Positions 1-5,558 of a stretch of 7,761 nt of DNA are shown one piece after another; position 1 is the first letter of the stretch, and each line of letters opens with the position of its first letter. The notes beneath the pieces were generated by a model, which saw only the letters and a list, made by a program, of their open reading frames with translations, was not told the DNA's origin and did not search any database. Origin of the DNA: Alkalibacillus flavidus (GTDB lineage Bacteria > Bacillota > Bacilli > Bacillales > Alkalibacillaceae). Location of the stretch: positions 1-7,761 of the forward strand of contig NZ_JBEPMX010000023.1 in assembly GCF_040545925.1 (NCBI RefSeq), given 5' to 3'. A program made the position numbers and the translations under genes.

Positions 1-143
1 ATGTTTTCGGAATATTCCCAGACCGCCATTATTGCGAAAAAAATTGTACCTCTCCCCAAACGATTGTAAACAGATGACTAAAACAGAATCCCCCCTTATG
101 AAAAACGACCTGTCTATTATGCGAATGTTCATCTCCGGTTACT

Positions 144-175
144 AAAAAGCCCCCAAATCTATTTAGATAAGGGGG
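144..175 (-). terminator. Rho-independent terminator of the phage-like cassette
   Basis: On the minus strand, CCCCC (175-171) pairs with GGGGG (154-150). An inner ATCTA/TAGAT stem is separated from it by a symmetrical TT/TT internal loop. A five-T run (148-144) follows directly. The structure begins only 8 bp after the stop codon of the last gene of the cassette (183), so it is well placed to end that transcript. Confidence 0.8.
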
Positions 176-182
176 GGAGGTG

Positions 183-500
183 TCACGCACGTTCACCTTT
201 ATAATAGTCTAATGCTTTCTCTAACTGACGATAGAACAGACGCTCATAACGTTTTCGCATGTTCATATAGTCAAGTTGCGTCATGTTATAACGTTCAGCC
301 ATTTCCTTGTCTGGTATAGGTGTGCTTCGATCAACACGATACTTATCAGCTAAGAAGGATCGTTGTTCTTCGGTTAACTCTTTCAACGTAGCGTAAAGTA
401 TTTTCATGTTCAGTCGTTCCACGTCACACAGATAATCAAAATTCTTATCATAGTAAAACCATTTGCTAAGAAAGTATTTTGTTTTCTGACTCTCTCTCAT
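183..500 (-). CDS. small HTH protein resembling phage sigma-region-4/ArpU-type regulators
   Basis: A 105-residue acidic/basic mixed protein. Residues about 38-98 look like a sigma-70 region-4-type fold: a helix 'LKELTEEQRSFLADKYR', then 'PDKEMAERYNMTQLDYMNMRKR' in the position of the helix-turn-helix, then a long basic helix. Small proteins of this plan are common in Firmicutes phages as late-operon transcription regulators. The family name is an inference, since no diagnostic motif can be proved by eye. The ATG at 500 follows a GGGGGTG ribosome binding site that overlaps the end of the upstream gene, whose stop is 4 bp away, so the two are translationally linked. It is the last gene of the cassette, directly before the terminator at 144-175. 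No membrane segment or signal peptide is visible. Confidence 0.72.
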   Translation of the reverse strand: MRESQKTKYFLSKWFYYDKNFDYLCDVERLNMKILYATLKELTEEQRSFLADKYRVDRSTPIPDKEMAERYNMTQLDYMNMRKRYERLFYRQLEKALDYYKGERA

Positions 501-504
501 ACGC

Positions 505-1005
505 TCACACCCCCAACATATCAGCTATTGCCTGAAAGTTATCCTCTGTCTTATGCGTTTCAATATGAATGTCTTTCGTTGTTGGTTCTGGTTTAATGCC
601 AAGCATATAGTTAACCGCTTCTTCAATCTCCATAATCTCATCAAATAGGTCACGATCTAACTGCGTTATCGTTATACGTCGATAATCTCCCCGATACTTA
701 TTCATTAACTCATGACGGCTTATTGGGTCGAGTGATTTCAAATAATCATGCACGTAACGCTTTTTGAGTTTCAGGCGTTCCATTCGTTTATCACAAACGT
801 TTAATGTATCCACGTGTTCAGACACTTCCTTTTCAACGTTGAAACTAATAGACACTAACCCGATCACATCATCAAAAACGTTACGTGTAAAAGACTGATT
901 GTAGAAGGCTTTTTCTATTTGTCGCTTCTCTTGTTTCAATATATCCGCTTCACGATCAAGGTTTAAATACCGTTGATTAGTACGCTTGATTTCATCTACT
1001 TCCAA
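505..1005 (-). CDS. coiled-coil phage-type regulator, possible sigma-like protein
   Basis: A 166-residue protein of unproven function. Residues 1-35 are a charged amphipathic helix ('LDREADILKQEKRQIEKAF'). Residues 45-70 are more hydrophobic and could pack against it. Residues 74-135 ('LKKRYVHDYLKSLDPISR...MNKYRGDYRRITITQLDR') resemble the helical, sigma-factor-like proteins found in Firmicutes phage regulatory cassettes, and share a 'L..L....R..L..KYR' pattern with the next gene. Residues 138-166 look like a flexible tail. The start is TTG at 1005: AGGTGG lies about 10 bp upstream and no ATG or GTG in frame is better placed. It starts 27 bp after the 58-residue gene and ends 4 bp before the last gene. 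A role in transcription is an inference from context and fold-like pattern. Confidence 0.7.
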   Translation of the reverse strand: MEVDEIKRTNQRYLNLDREADILKQEKRQIEKAFYNQSFTRNVFDDVIGLVSISFNVEKEVSEHVDTLNVCDKRMERLKLKKRYVHDYLKSLDPISRHELMNKYRGDYRRITITQLDRDLFDEIMEIEEAVNYMLGIKPEPTTKDIHIETHKTEDNFQAIADMLGV

Positions 1006-1032
1006 CGCTATGACACCACCTTTATAGCTTTG

Positions 1033-1209
1033 CTATTCGTTTGCCATTTGTTTTGCTTTGCGTTCCCAATAGCGTTGGTTATACTCTCTCACTTTATCTG
1101 GGTTTTCCTGTCGCCATTTTCGATTAAGTTCATTCACTTTTTCTCGATTACGTTTACGATATTGTTTCATGTATTCACGCTGCGCTCTCTTCGCTTCTTC
1201 CGTCATCAT
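1033..1209 (-). CDS. 58-residue Arg/Lys-rich phage-type small protein
   Basis: The product starts 'MMTEEAKRAQREYMKQYRKR' and contains 'NELNRKWRQENPDKVREYN' followed by 'YWERKAKQMANE'. This R/K-rich pattern with aromatic Tyr/Trp spacing (Y-x3-YR..., RKW-x3-NP-x-K, YW-x-RKA) is a recurrent small protein of unknown function in Firmicutes prophages. It is probably one long basic helix or zinc-free nucleic-acid binder. The ATG at 1209 overlaps the TGA of the upstream gene as ATGA, the classic arrangement for translational coupling, and this overlap decides the start; a second ATG at 1206 is in frame. No Cys or His pair for metal binding is present. Function is unknown. Confidence 0.8.
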   Translation of the reverse strand: MMTEEAKRAQREYMKQYRKRNREKVNELNRKWRQENPDKVREYNQRYWERKAKQMANE

Positions 1210-1424
1210 TGATCGTCACCCCCTTGATCGTGAACGTCCCAATAAACAATAGAAAATGAATATACCGCTTCATCATCATAAGAAGCCATTTGATAATCAA
1301 TACTTTGCACATACGAATTTTCTCGTTCGCAGGCTCTTAAGAAACGATTAGCTTCTTGTTCAGCCTGTTTATAATCAAATGCTCGTATTAACTTAACTCG
1401 AAAGTGATTTAAATTATTATTCAT
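1206..1424 (-). CDS. Cse60-like small protein, first gene of the phage-like cassette
   Basis: A 72-residue protein with the plan of the Cse60 family, small proteins first seen as sporulation products and widespread in Firmicutes phages: a first strand ('FRVKLIRAF'), a helix ('AEQEANRFLRACE'), then strands 'YVQSIDYQMAS' and 'AVYSFSIVYWD'. The family assignment rests on this strand-helix-strand-strand pattern and is moderately sure; the molecular role of the family is not established. The ATG at 1424 has GAGGGGG at a spacing of 7 bp, the strongest ribosome binding site of the cassette. Its stop overlaps the start of the 58-residue gene, so the four genes probably form one operon read from here to 183. 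Confidence 0.7.
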   Translation of the reverse strand: MNNNLNHFRVKLIRAFDYKQAEQEANRFLRACERENSYVQSIDYQMASYDDEAVYSFSIVYWDVHDQGGDDQ

Positions 1425-1502
1425 CTAAAAACCCCCTCGTTTGTTTATGGAAAATACTGTTAAGGTGTAATGATTGAAGCGGTTCGTGACCGTTATTAAG
1501 GG

Positions 1503-1572
1503 AAAAAGGGTGACATTTATTCCTGACTTTTGATTTTGTCATATATAATTAATAGGGAATAAACGTCACCCT
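1503..1572 (-). terminator. long-armed inverted repeat with T-run, likely rep terminator
   Basis: Arms 1507-1523 and 1556-1572 are 17 bp each and match at 16 positions. The one exception is a G-U wobble in minus-strand RNA but an A-C mismatch in plus-strand RNA, so the helix is fully paired only in the direction of rep transcription. The minus strand continues into TTTTT then CCC. A 32-nt AT-rich loop is unusually large for a terminator, so the element could also act as an operator pair or a processing site. It lies about 40 bp after the rep stop and 80 bp before the next gene. Confidence 0.6.
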
Positions 1573-1584
1573 AAATCCTATTTT

Positions 1585-1601
1585 GGCGGGCTTGAGCCGC
1601 C
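1585..1601 (-). other. GC-rich hairpin just after the rep stop
   Basis: On the minus strand GGCGG (1601-1597) pairs with CCGCC (1589-1585). The stem can be extended by one C-G pair over a bulged C, around a TCAA loop. It begins 8 bases beyond the rep stop codon. AAAAT follows rather than a T-run, so it is not a complete terminator alone. It may protect the 3' end of the rep message or pause polymerase ahead of the larger hairpin at 1503-1572. Confidence 0.5.
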
Positions 1602-1608
1602 CTCACTG

Positions 1609-4575
1609 TTACACCTCTACATTTTTTTCCAATTCCATTTTTTGCAATTCCTTATCAATGGCTAATTGTTCATAACGATCAGCATAAAATGTGGCGTAAG
1701 TACGAATAACTTGTTTCAGTTCGTCATGTGATAGGTTATTTTCTTCAGCTACTCGTTCAAACGTTAAACCGCCTAATAACACTTTGAATCTCTCCTTTTT
1801 CGAGCGTTTTTGGTTTGTCATGCCGAATTCTTTGAATACGGTTTTCACTTCATTCTTTTTGAAGTTGTATTTATCGCCTATTCGTTGGAATACGTCGTCC
1901 CAATCGTCATTTGTAAGTGGGACTCCAGAAAACGCTAATAATTCTTTGAATACCTCTTTTGTTTTATTGAAGCGGTGATAGTGTTTCCAATGCCATAACG
2001 TGATTAACGCCTTTACTTGCTTTCTCAGGCGTTTTGCTTCAGCTTTCCTTGTAATACTTGAAATGGTTCGTTTAATAGATTGATAGGGTAAGATGTCATA
2101 GGTTGCGTTCACATATGCGAAATGGTGTTGACTTGCAACGCTCTTAAATTCATCAACCTGCTTACGATCGTCATTGAGAAAAGCGCTGTAAACATCTTTC
2201 GTGAATAATTCATCAATACTTAATGATTTCAGTTCTTCAAGGCGCTTTTCATCTTCCGCTTCATCTTCCACTTGTTGTTCTAATTGTGCTAATTCAGTGG
2301 CTATGTCAGTGTCCTGACGCAAAAGCTCAGATACATTGAATGTCCCACTTATGTTCCGCTCGAAAACCTCTTCAACTTCTTTGATGAAACCGTTACGGTA
2401 CTTTTTATAAAAGTTGTCTTTGCTTTTAACAGCAAAATGCCGGATTGTAAGAGGGTCATAGTGCAACGTATCCTCTTTTGTATAAAGACCATAATATCTT
2501 TCTATAACGCTATTTCTGTGTAAAGCGATATTAAAAAATGGATCTTCTCGAAACTCGTCTACTAAGTCTTTCGCTCGTTGTAAAGCCGAATGATAAGCCC
2601 CTTCTAAGTTGTACTGCTTGGGTTCTCGCTCGTCTTTTTGAATAAATAACGAGAAGCGGTCATATAGGTTACGCAATCGGTTGGATATTTGTTTAATCAT
2701 AGAAGCGTTATAAAAGTCACTATAATTAGAGCAGACCGTTATGACTTCCCAATGGCTATTAGTATTTTGCAAGTTAACGCCGTCAGCTATGACAGACGTA
2801 GAAATTAAAACATCTATCTCATCTGGTATTTGTTCTTCATTGCTAATGCCTTGATAGATTGGTTTCCCTTTATGATGGCGATTAACAATGTCTGACTTAA
2901 CACCTTCTTGCTTCAACAACCGTTTCAATAATTCGCCTTGTTCCATGTTTTGTAGAAAGATTAATAAGCGATTATGTTCGCTTCGGTTCTTAACGATCGT
3001 TGCTAATTCAGCTAATGACTGTTTATTCTTCTCATATTCGTAAATGACTAAATCACGATTAGGTGAACCGTTACAGCCTGTGACTTTGACAACCTCATCA
3101 AACTCATTTTTATCTATATCGTTGGTCGTGCCGCTTAACGCTATAAATGTTCTTGCTCTTCTCGTTGCTTCGAGCATACTTTTAATGGCTCTGTTACGAT
3201 AATTCAGGTCAAAAACAAGTTTGTGGTACTCATCAACCACGATTGAAAATTGATTAAAAGCCGAATTACGCTCAATGACAGATGCCAGCCATTCGATTTT
3301 ATCGTAAGTTGCTACAATGATACGTTTGTGGTTGCGATCAGCTTCGATAAACTTACGAAATAATCTCTCGTCTTTTTGCCCTTGTATTTTCAATACGTCA
3401 TGATGATAAGCGACCTGATCGACAAGAGCATTAGTCGGAACAGCAAAAATATAAAACTGTTTGAATTTACCTTCATGTCGTGACGTGTTTTCCGATTCTT
3501 TGGCTTTCATAGCTTCAATGAAACTCGTTGTTTTCCCGCTTCCTGTCGGTGAATCAACTAAAATACGGTTTTTCTTTTGCAATAGATCAATGGCGTTTTC
3601 TGGTTGTAATTTTTGTGTGTCACGGTCAACATTAATTCGACTTTCAGTATAGGTTTTTTCGGGTTGTGTGGTGTTATGGAAATACAATATTTTAGGTGAA
3701 TAGCCACTTTCTCTGGCGTAATGGATAACGCTACCGATTGTCGCTTTTGTTGCCGTTTTAAGTGCTGCATAAGGCGTTTCTCCACCACTTATGATGTCGT
3801 GTAACTCTTCCGCTTCAACGGGTGTTATATAGCCTTCTTGTTCATATGATTTGATACCATACACAACCGCTGACCATTTATCCCCTTCTCCTGAACCGCT
3901 TGGGATATGACCGATTGCTTCACACATTCTGCGAAGTTCTTCAAAAGGTATCTGTGATGATAATTGATTGGGTTCTAATGTTGATCGTTGTTTTTGTTGT
4001 TCTTCACTACGTTGTTTAGCGGTTTGTATGAGTTGATCGTTGTTCAATGTGGCATGTTCATTGTGTATCCAATAGTTTGAACCACCTCGAACAGGGACAT
4101 TAATAGCTGTTTTATCAACGGGTACACCTTCCGCTCTCAATTCCTTTCTAATTACACCTAACATAGCGTTAAAATAAGCTTCTGATGGCTCTGGTCGCTC
4201 TAATTGAAAGAATAGACGATACCGATTACCTTTAATGCCATGACTGAATGTGTAAACTAAACCAACCGCATTGAAGCGGGTTGCTACGTCTTGCGGGTTT
4301 GTTTGCTCGTGATCGTCGTCAACATCAATAGCGAACATTGAACCACTTTCAAAAATGAAGCGGTTATTTTCATCTACTGTTAAACGTGTCGGTATAACTG
4401 TGTGACCGTTGCCGCTTAATTCTATCACCCGTTTTGCAGGCATCTGAGTAATAAGTTTTTGCTTTAGGCGCTTGGTGATTCGTGCCATTTCGTCGCCCTG
4501 CGGTTGTTCTCGGTAAGCAATATCGTCAATAATAACTGAATGGTTTTTAAGGTTGGTTTCTGTGGTTACGGGCAT
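1609..4575 (-). CDS. plasmid replication initiator: primase-like domain fused to SF2 DExH helicase
   Basis: A 988-residue cytoplasmic protein and the only plausible initiator. Residues 75-175 look like an archaeo-eukaryotic primase/PrimPol core: 'FAIDVDDD' (Asp84, Asp86) as the metal-binding DxD, 'TFSHGIKGNRYRLFF' (His112, Arg118) as the second motif, and 'VDKTAINVPVRGG' as the third. Residues 210-292 resemble the PriCT helical domain that follows such primases. Residues 335-640 are an SF2 helicase: Walker A 'SPTGSGKTT' (Lys348), DExH box 'VVDEYH' (448-451), 'SGTT' (481-484), motif V 'STSVIADGVN' and motif VI 'QISNRLRN'. An acidic coil spans 760-785, and a possible HTH at 937-960 ('TFERVAEENNLSHDEL') could bind the iterons. 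The ATG at 4575 is preceded by GGAAGGAGG at a long spacing of about 14 bases. The initiator role is inferred from domains, the iterons upstream, and the absence of any other rep gene. Confidence 0.85.
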   Translation of the reverse strand: MPVTTETNLKNHSVIIDDIAYREQPQGDEMARITKRLKQKLITQMPAKRVIELSGNGHTVIPTRLTVDENNRFIFESGSMFAIDVDDDHEQTNPQDVATRFNAVGLVYTFSHGIKGNRYRLFFQLERPEPSEAYFNAMLGVIRKELRAEGVPVDKTAINVPVRGGSNYWIHNEHATLNNDQLIQTAKQRSEEQQKQRSTLEPNQLSSQIPFEELRRMCEAIGHIPSGSGEGDKWSAVVYGIKSYEQEGYITPVEAEELHDIISGGETPYAALKTATKATIGSVIHYARESGYSPKILYFHNTTQPEKTYTESRINVDRDTQKLQPENAIDLLQKKNRILVDSPTGSGKTTSFIEAMKAKESENTSRHEGKFKQFYIFAVPTNALVDQVAYHHDVLKIQGQKDERLFRKFIEADRNHKRIIVATYDKIEWLASVIERNSAFNQFSIVVDEYHKLVFDLNYRNRAIKSMLEATRRARTFIALSGTTNDIDKNEFDEVVKVTGCNGSPNRDLVIYEYEKNKQSLAELATIVKNRSEHNRLLIFLQNMEQGELLKRLLKQEGVKSDIVNRHHKGKPIYQGISNEEQIPDEIDVLISTSVIADGVNLQNTNSHWEVITVCSNYSDFYNASMIKQISNRLRNLYDRFSLFIQKDEREPKQYNLEGAYHSALQRAKDLVDEFREDPFFNIALHRNSVIERYYGLYTKEDTLHYDPLTIRHFAVKSKDNFYKKYRNGFIKEVEEVFERNISGTFNVSELLRQDTDIATELAQLEQQVEDEAEDEKRLEELKSLSIDELFTKDVYSAFLNDDRKQVDEFKSVASQHHFAYVNATYDILPYQSIKRTISSITRKAEAKRLRKQVKALITLWHWKHYHRFNKTKEVFKELLAFSGVPLTNDDWDDVFQRIGDKYNFKKNEVKTVFKEFGMTNQKRSKKERFKVLLGGLTFERVAEENNLSHDELKQVIRTYATFYADRYEQLAIDKELQKMELEKNVEV

Positions 4576-4583
4576 AATAAAAA

Positions 4584-4633
4584 GACTGACCTCCTTCCTT
4601 CTTGTGATTAGACAAGAAAAAAAGTTGTCAGCC
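4584..4633 (-). promoter_or_regulatory. rep leader hairpin that can bury the Shine-Dalgarno
   Basis: In minus-strand RNA GGCUGAC (4633-4627) pairs with GUCAGUC (4590-4584) with one G-U. CUUUUUUU then pairs with the purine-rich GGAAGGAG of the rep ribosome binding site through A-U and G-U pairs. CUUGU/ACAAG closes a CUAAUC loop. The whole Shine-Dalgarno falls inside the helix, and the rep ATG lies 9 bases beyond it. This would hold rep translation low and could explain the long spacing between site and start. It was folded by eye only. Confidence 0.55.
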
Positions 4634-4718
4634 TTACACTTCGCCCTTTATAGATTTCGTAAAACATAAATATATGAGTTTTTTTATCACACATGCGCAA
4701 CAATTTCGGAAGTACATT

Positions 4719-4781
4719 TCACATTTTTAGAAATTTATGCGATAATTTTAGAAATTTACTTCACATTTTTATAGATTTTTT
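4719..4781. repeat. three tandem 21-bp iterons upstream of rep (candidate origin)
   Basis: Three head-to-tail 21-bp units start at 4719, 4740 and 4761. Units 1 and 2 share TTTTAGAAATTTA at exactly 21-bp spacing. Units 1 and 3 share TCACATTTTTA. A weaker fourth unit may precede them (4698-4718). The array is flanked by the inverted pair GCAACAA (4697-4703) and TTGTTGC (4791-4797). Twenty-one bp is two helical turns, so bound protein would sit on one face, and the very AT-rich DNA would melt easily. Its place directly upstream of the initiator gene makes it the best candidate for the replication origin, though it could also be an operator. Confidence 0.65.
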
Positions 4782-4793
4782 CTAATAAATTTG

Positions 4794-4821
4794 TTGCAAT
4801 CATGATACCATTCGGTATACA
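4794..4821 (+). promoter_or_regulatory. candidate promoter for the antisense RNA
   Basis: TTGCAA (4794-4799), a 16-bp spacer and TATACA (4816-4821) read on the plus strand. Each box matches the sigma-A consensus at four of six positions. The spacer contains the small inverted repeat ATACC/GGTAT. Transcription would begin near 4828 and run to the terminator at 4907-4959. It is the best-spaced candidate I found upstream of that terminator, but not a strong one. Confidence 0.4.
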
Positions 4822-4827
4822 CTTCTC

Positions 4828-4959
4828 ATATACGCAAAATCGTAATTAAATACGAAAAAATATGTTATTTTACGAACAACCGTTTACCAGACGGTTTTCA
4901 CAAAGGGGAATGGAAGCGTTGAAGTCGCCAAACTTTTAAGACGCTGACATTCCTTTTTT
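4828..4959 (+). ncRNA. antisense copy-control RNA against the rep leader
   Basis: A plus-strand RNA of roughly 130 nt is inferred from a promoter-like site at 4794-4821 and a strong terminator ending at 4959. It would be fully complementary to the leader of the rep message, which runs the other way from the promoter at 4983-5011. It holds two stem-loops: AACCGT/ACGGTT (4878-4883, 4891-4896) and the terminator hairpin. The apical loop of the latter is CGCCAA here and UUGGCG in the rep message, closed by AAGU/ACUU. UUGGCG is a YUNR U-turn loop, the hallmark recognition loop of antisense-controlled plasmids such as R1 and ColIb-P9. Size and layout recall RNAIII of pIP501-type plasmids. The 5' end is uncertain; the terminator and loop are clear. 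Confidence 0.65.
4907..4959 (+). terminator. terminator hairpin of the antisense RNA
   Basis: Plus-strand GGAATG (4907-4912) pairs with CATTCC (4948-4953). A symmetrical GA/GA internal loop separates this from AGCGT (4915-4919) paired with ACGCT (4941-4945). A smaller AAGT/ACTT stem (4922-4925, 4932-4935) carries the hexaloop. Six T (4954-4959) follow immediately. No plus-strand protein gene lies upstream, which is why a non-coding transcript is inferred. Confidence 0.75.
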
Positions 4960-4982
4960 CTTGCCTTCTTTTATTTGTTTCA

Positions 4983-5011
4983 ATTATAACGGACGAATTT
5001 TCAAATAACAA
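4983..5011 (-). promoter_or_regulatory. sigma-A promoter of rep
   Basis: Reading the minus strand, TTGTTA (5011-5006), a 17-bp spacer and a perfect TATAAT (4988-4983) are present. Transcription would begin near 4976, giving a rep leader of about 400 nt that contains the antisense target hairpin, the iterons and the ribosome-site hairpin. It is the best promoter I see upstream of rep. Confidence 0.65.
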
Positions 5012-5089
5012 TGTTTTCTATATTTTTTGATACAAGTTTACGAAAACTTTATTGTGATAGATTTCGTTAAATCGTTTATAATAAATAAT

Positions 5090-5118
5090 GAAGCGGGGCA
5101 AGAACTACTTCCTGCCCC
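5090..5118 (-). terminator. terminator of the resolvase/helical-protein unit
   Basis: On the minus strand GGGGCAGGAA (5118-5109) pairs with TTCTTGCCCC (5104-5095) around a GTAG loop. The one non-Watson-Crick pair is G-U on this strand and A-C on the other. The T-rich tail GCTTCATTATTTATT follows. It lies 33 bp after the stop of the gene ending at 5152. The tail has no uninterrupted T-run, so termination may be partial. A Chi-like GAAGCGG (plus strand, 5090-5096) abuts the stem. Confidence 0.55.
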
Positions 5119-5151
5119 TGCTCATGTATCTAAGGTGCAATGGTCTGCCTG

Positions 5152-5463
5152 CTATTCAGCCGTTGCGCCTTTTTCTTTTGCATAGCCCATTAATGCTTTT
5201 CTACGTTCTTCAATTTGTTCGTAGCTATCGTGTAAGCTTTGAGAAACATAGTTTAATAGATCATCTAAGAGTCTGATTTTCTGAGAAACCTCTGGAAAGA
5301 AAGCGCCCCATTTCTCAATGTCATTATCCGTTACTACCTCATCTGTTTCAGCTCGTAACCAATTCAATTCTTGCTTGATCGTGTTGATTGTTTCTAATCT
5401 TATAGCTAATTCCCCCGTGTCACTGTCCATTTCAAACGCCAAATGTTCTAATTCGCTTAACAT
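5152..5463 (-). CDS. hypothetical all-helical protein
   Basis: A 103-residue soluble, acidic protein that I do not recognise. Almost the whole chain is predicted helical by eye: 'SELEHLAFEM', then 'AIRLETINTIKQELNWLRAE', then 'IRLLDDLLNYVSQSLHDSYE' followed by 'QIEERRKAL' with heptad-like Leu/Ile spacing, so dimerisation through a coiled coil is possible. There is no signal peptide or membrane segment. The ATG at 5463 was chosen because AAGGGG lies 8 bp upstream; an in-frame GTG at 5481 has no ribosome binding site. It follows the resolvase gene by 95 bp in the same direction and is followed by a hairpin terminator, so it may be co-transcribed with the resolvase or read from the weak promoter at 5495-5523. 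A maintenance or accessory role is conceivable from position only. Confidence 0.7.
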   Translation of the reverse strand: MLSELEHLAFEMDSDTGELAIRLETINTIKQELNWLRAETDEVVTDNDIEKWGAFFPEVSQKIRLLDDLLNYVSQSLHDSYEQIEERRKALMGYAKEKGATAE

Positions 5464-5494
5464 AAAGTTTGCCCCTTTCACACTGAATGATTTT

Positions 5495-5523
5495 ATAATG
5501 CTCTATGCTCTTCCTTCTATCAA
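5495..5523 (-). promoter_or_regulatory. possible promoter of the helical-protein gene
   Basis: On the minus strand TTGATA (5523-5518), a 17-bp spacer and CATTAT (5500-5495) lie about 30 bp before the ribosome binding site of the 103-residue protein. The -35 box is good and the -10 is weak (four of six). It would allow expression independent of the resolvase. Confidence 0.35.
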
Positions 5524-5525
5524 TT

Positions 5526-5546
5526 TCACATAATATCACCCCCTTT
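5526..5546 (-). promoter_or_regulatory. orphan strong Shine-Dalgarno with start-stop codon pair
   Basis: The minus strand has AAAGGGGGTGAT (5546-5535), which differs from the full anti-Shine-Dalgarno complement AAAGGAGGTGAT at one base. It is followed at close range by ATG then TGA (5531-5526). An overlapping GTG (5529) opens only eight codons, ending at 5503. No gene uses this site. It resembles the 5'-stabilising Shine-Dalgarno elements (STAB-SD) known from Bacillus cry3A-type messages, or a minimal leader peptide. Confidence 0.5.
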
Positions 5547-5558
5547 CGAAGCATCATG

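Noticed and set aside
1..69. 22-codon plus-strand frame starting at base 1
   Set aside because: No ribosome binding site; its start sits inside a hairpin loop at the contig junction.
973..1212. Plus-strand hydrophobic 79-codon frame
   Set aside because: Lies opposite two coupled minus-strand genes; the Phe/Leu-rich product is what the complement of Lys/Arg-rich codons gives.
4719..4781. CRISPR-like array
   Set aside because: Repeats are directly adjacent with no unique spacers and there are no cas genes, so they are iterons.
4650..5067. 11-bp direct repeat ATAGATTTCGT at 4650 and 5057
   Set aside because: Only two copies in very AT-rich DNA with no common surroundings; chance is enough.
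5051..5082. Plus-strand promoter TTGTGA ... TATAAT
   Set aside because: The spacer is 19 bp and the transcript would run at once into the hairpin at 5095-5118 with no gene to serve.
5088..5276. Plus-strand 62-codon frame starting at ATG 5088
   Set aside because: Has no Shine-Dalgarno, begins inside a terminator hairpin and is opposite the helical-protein gene.
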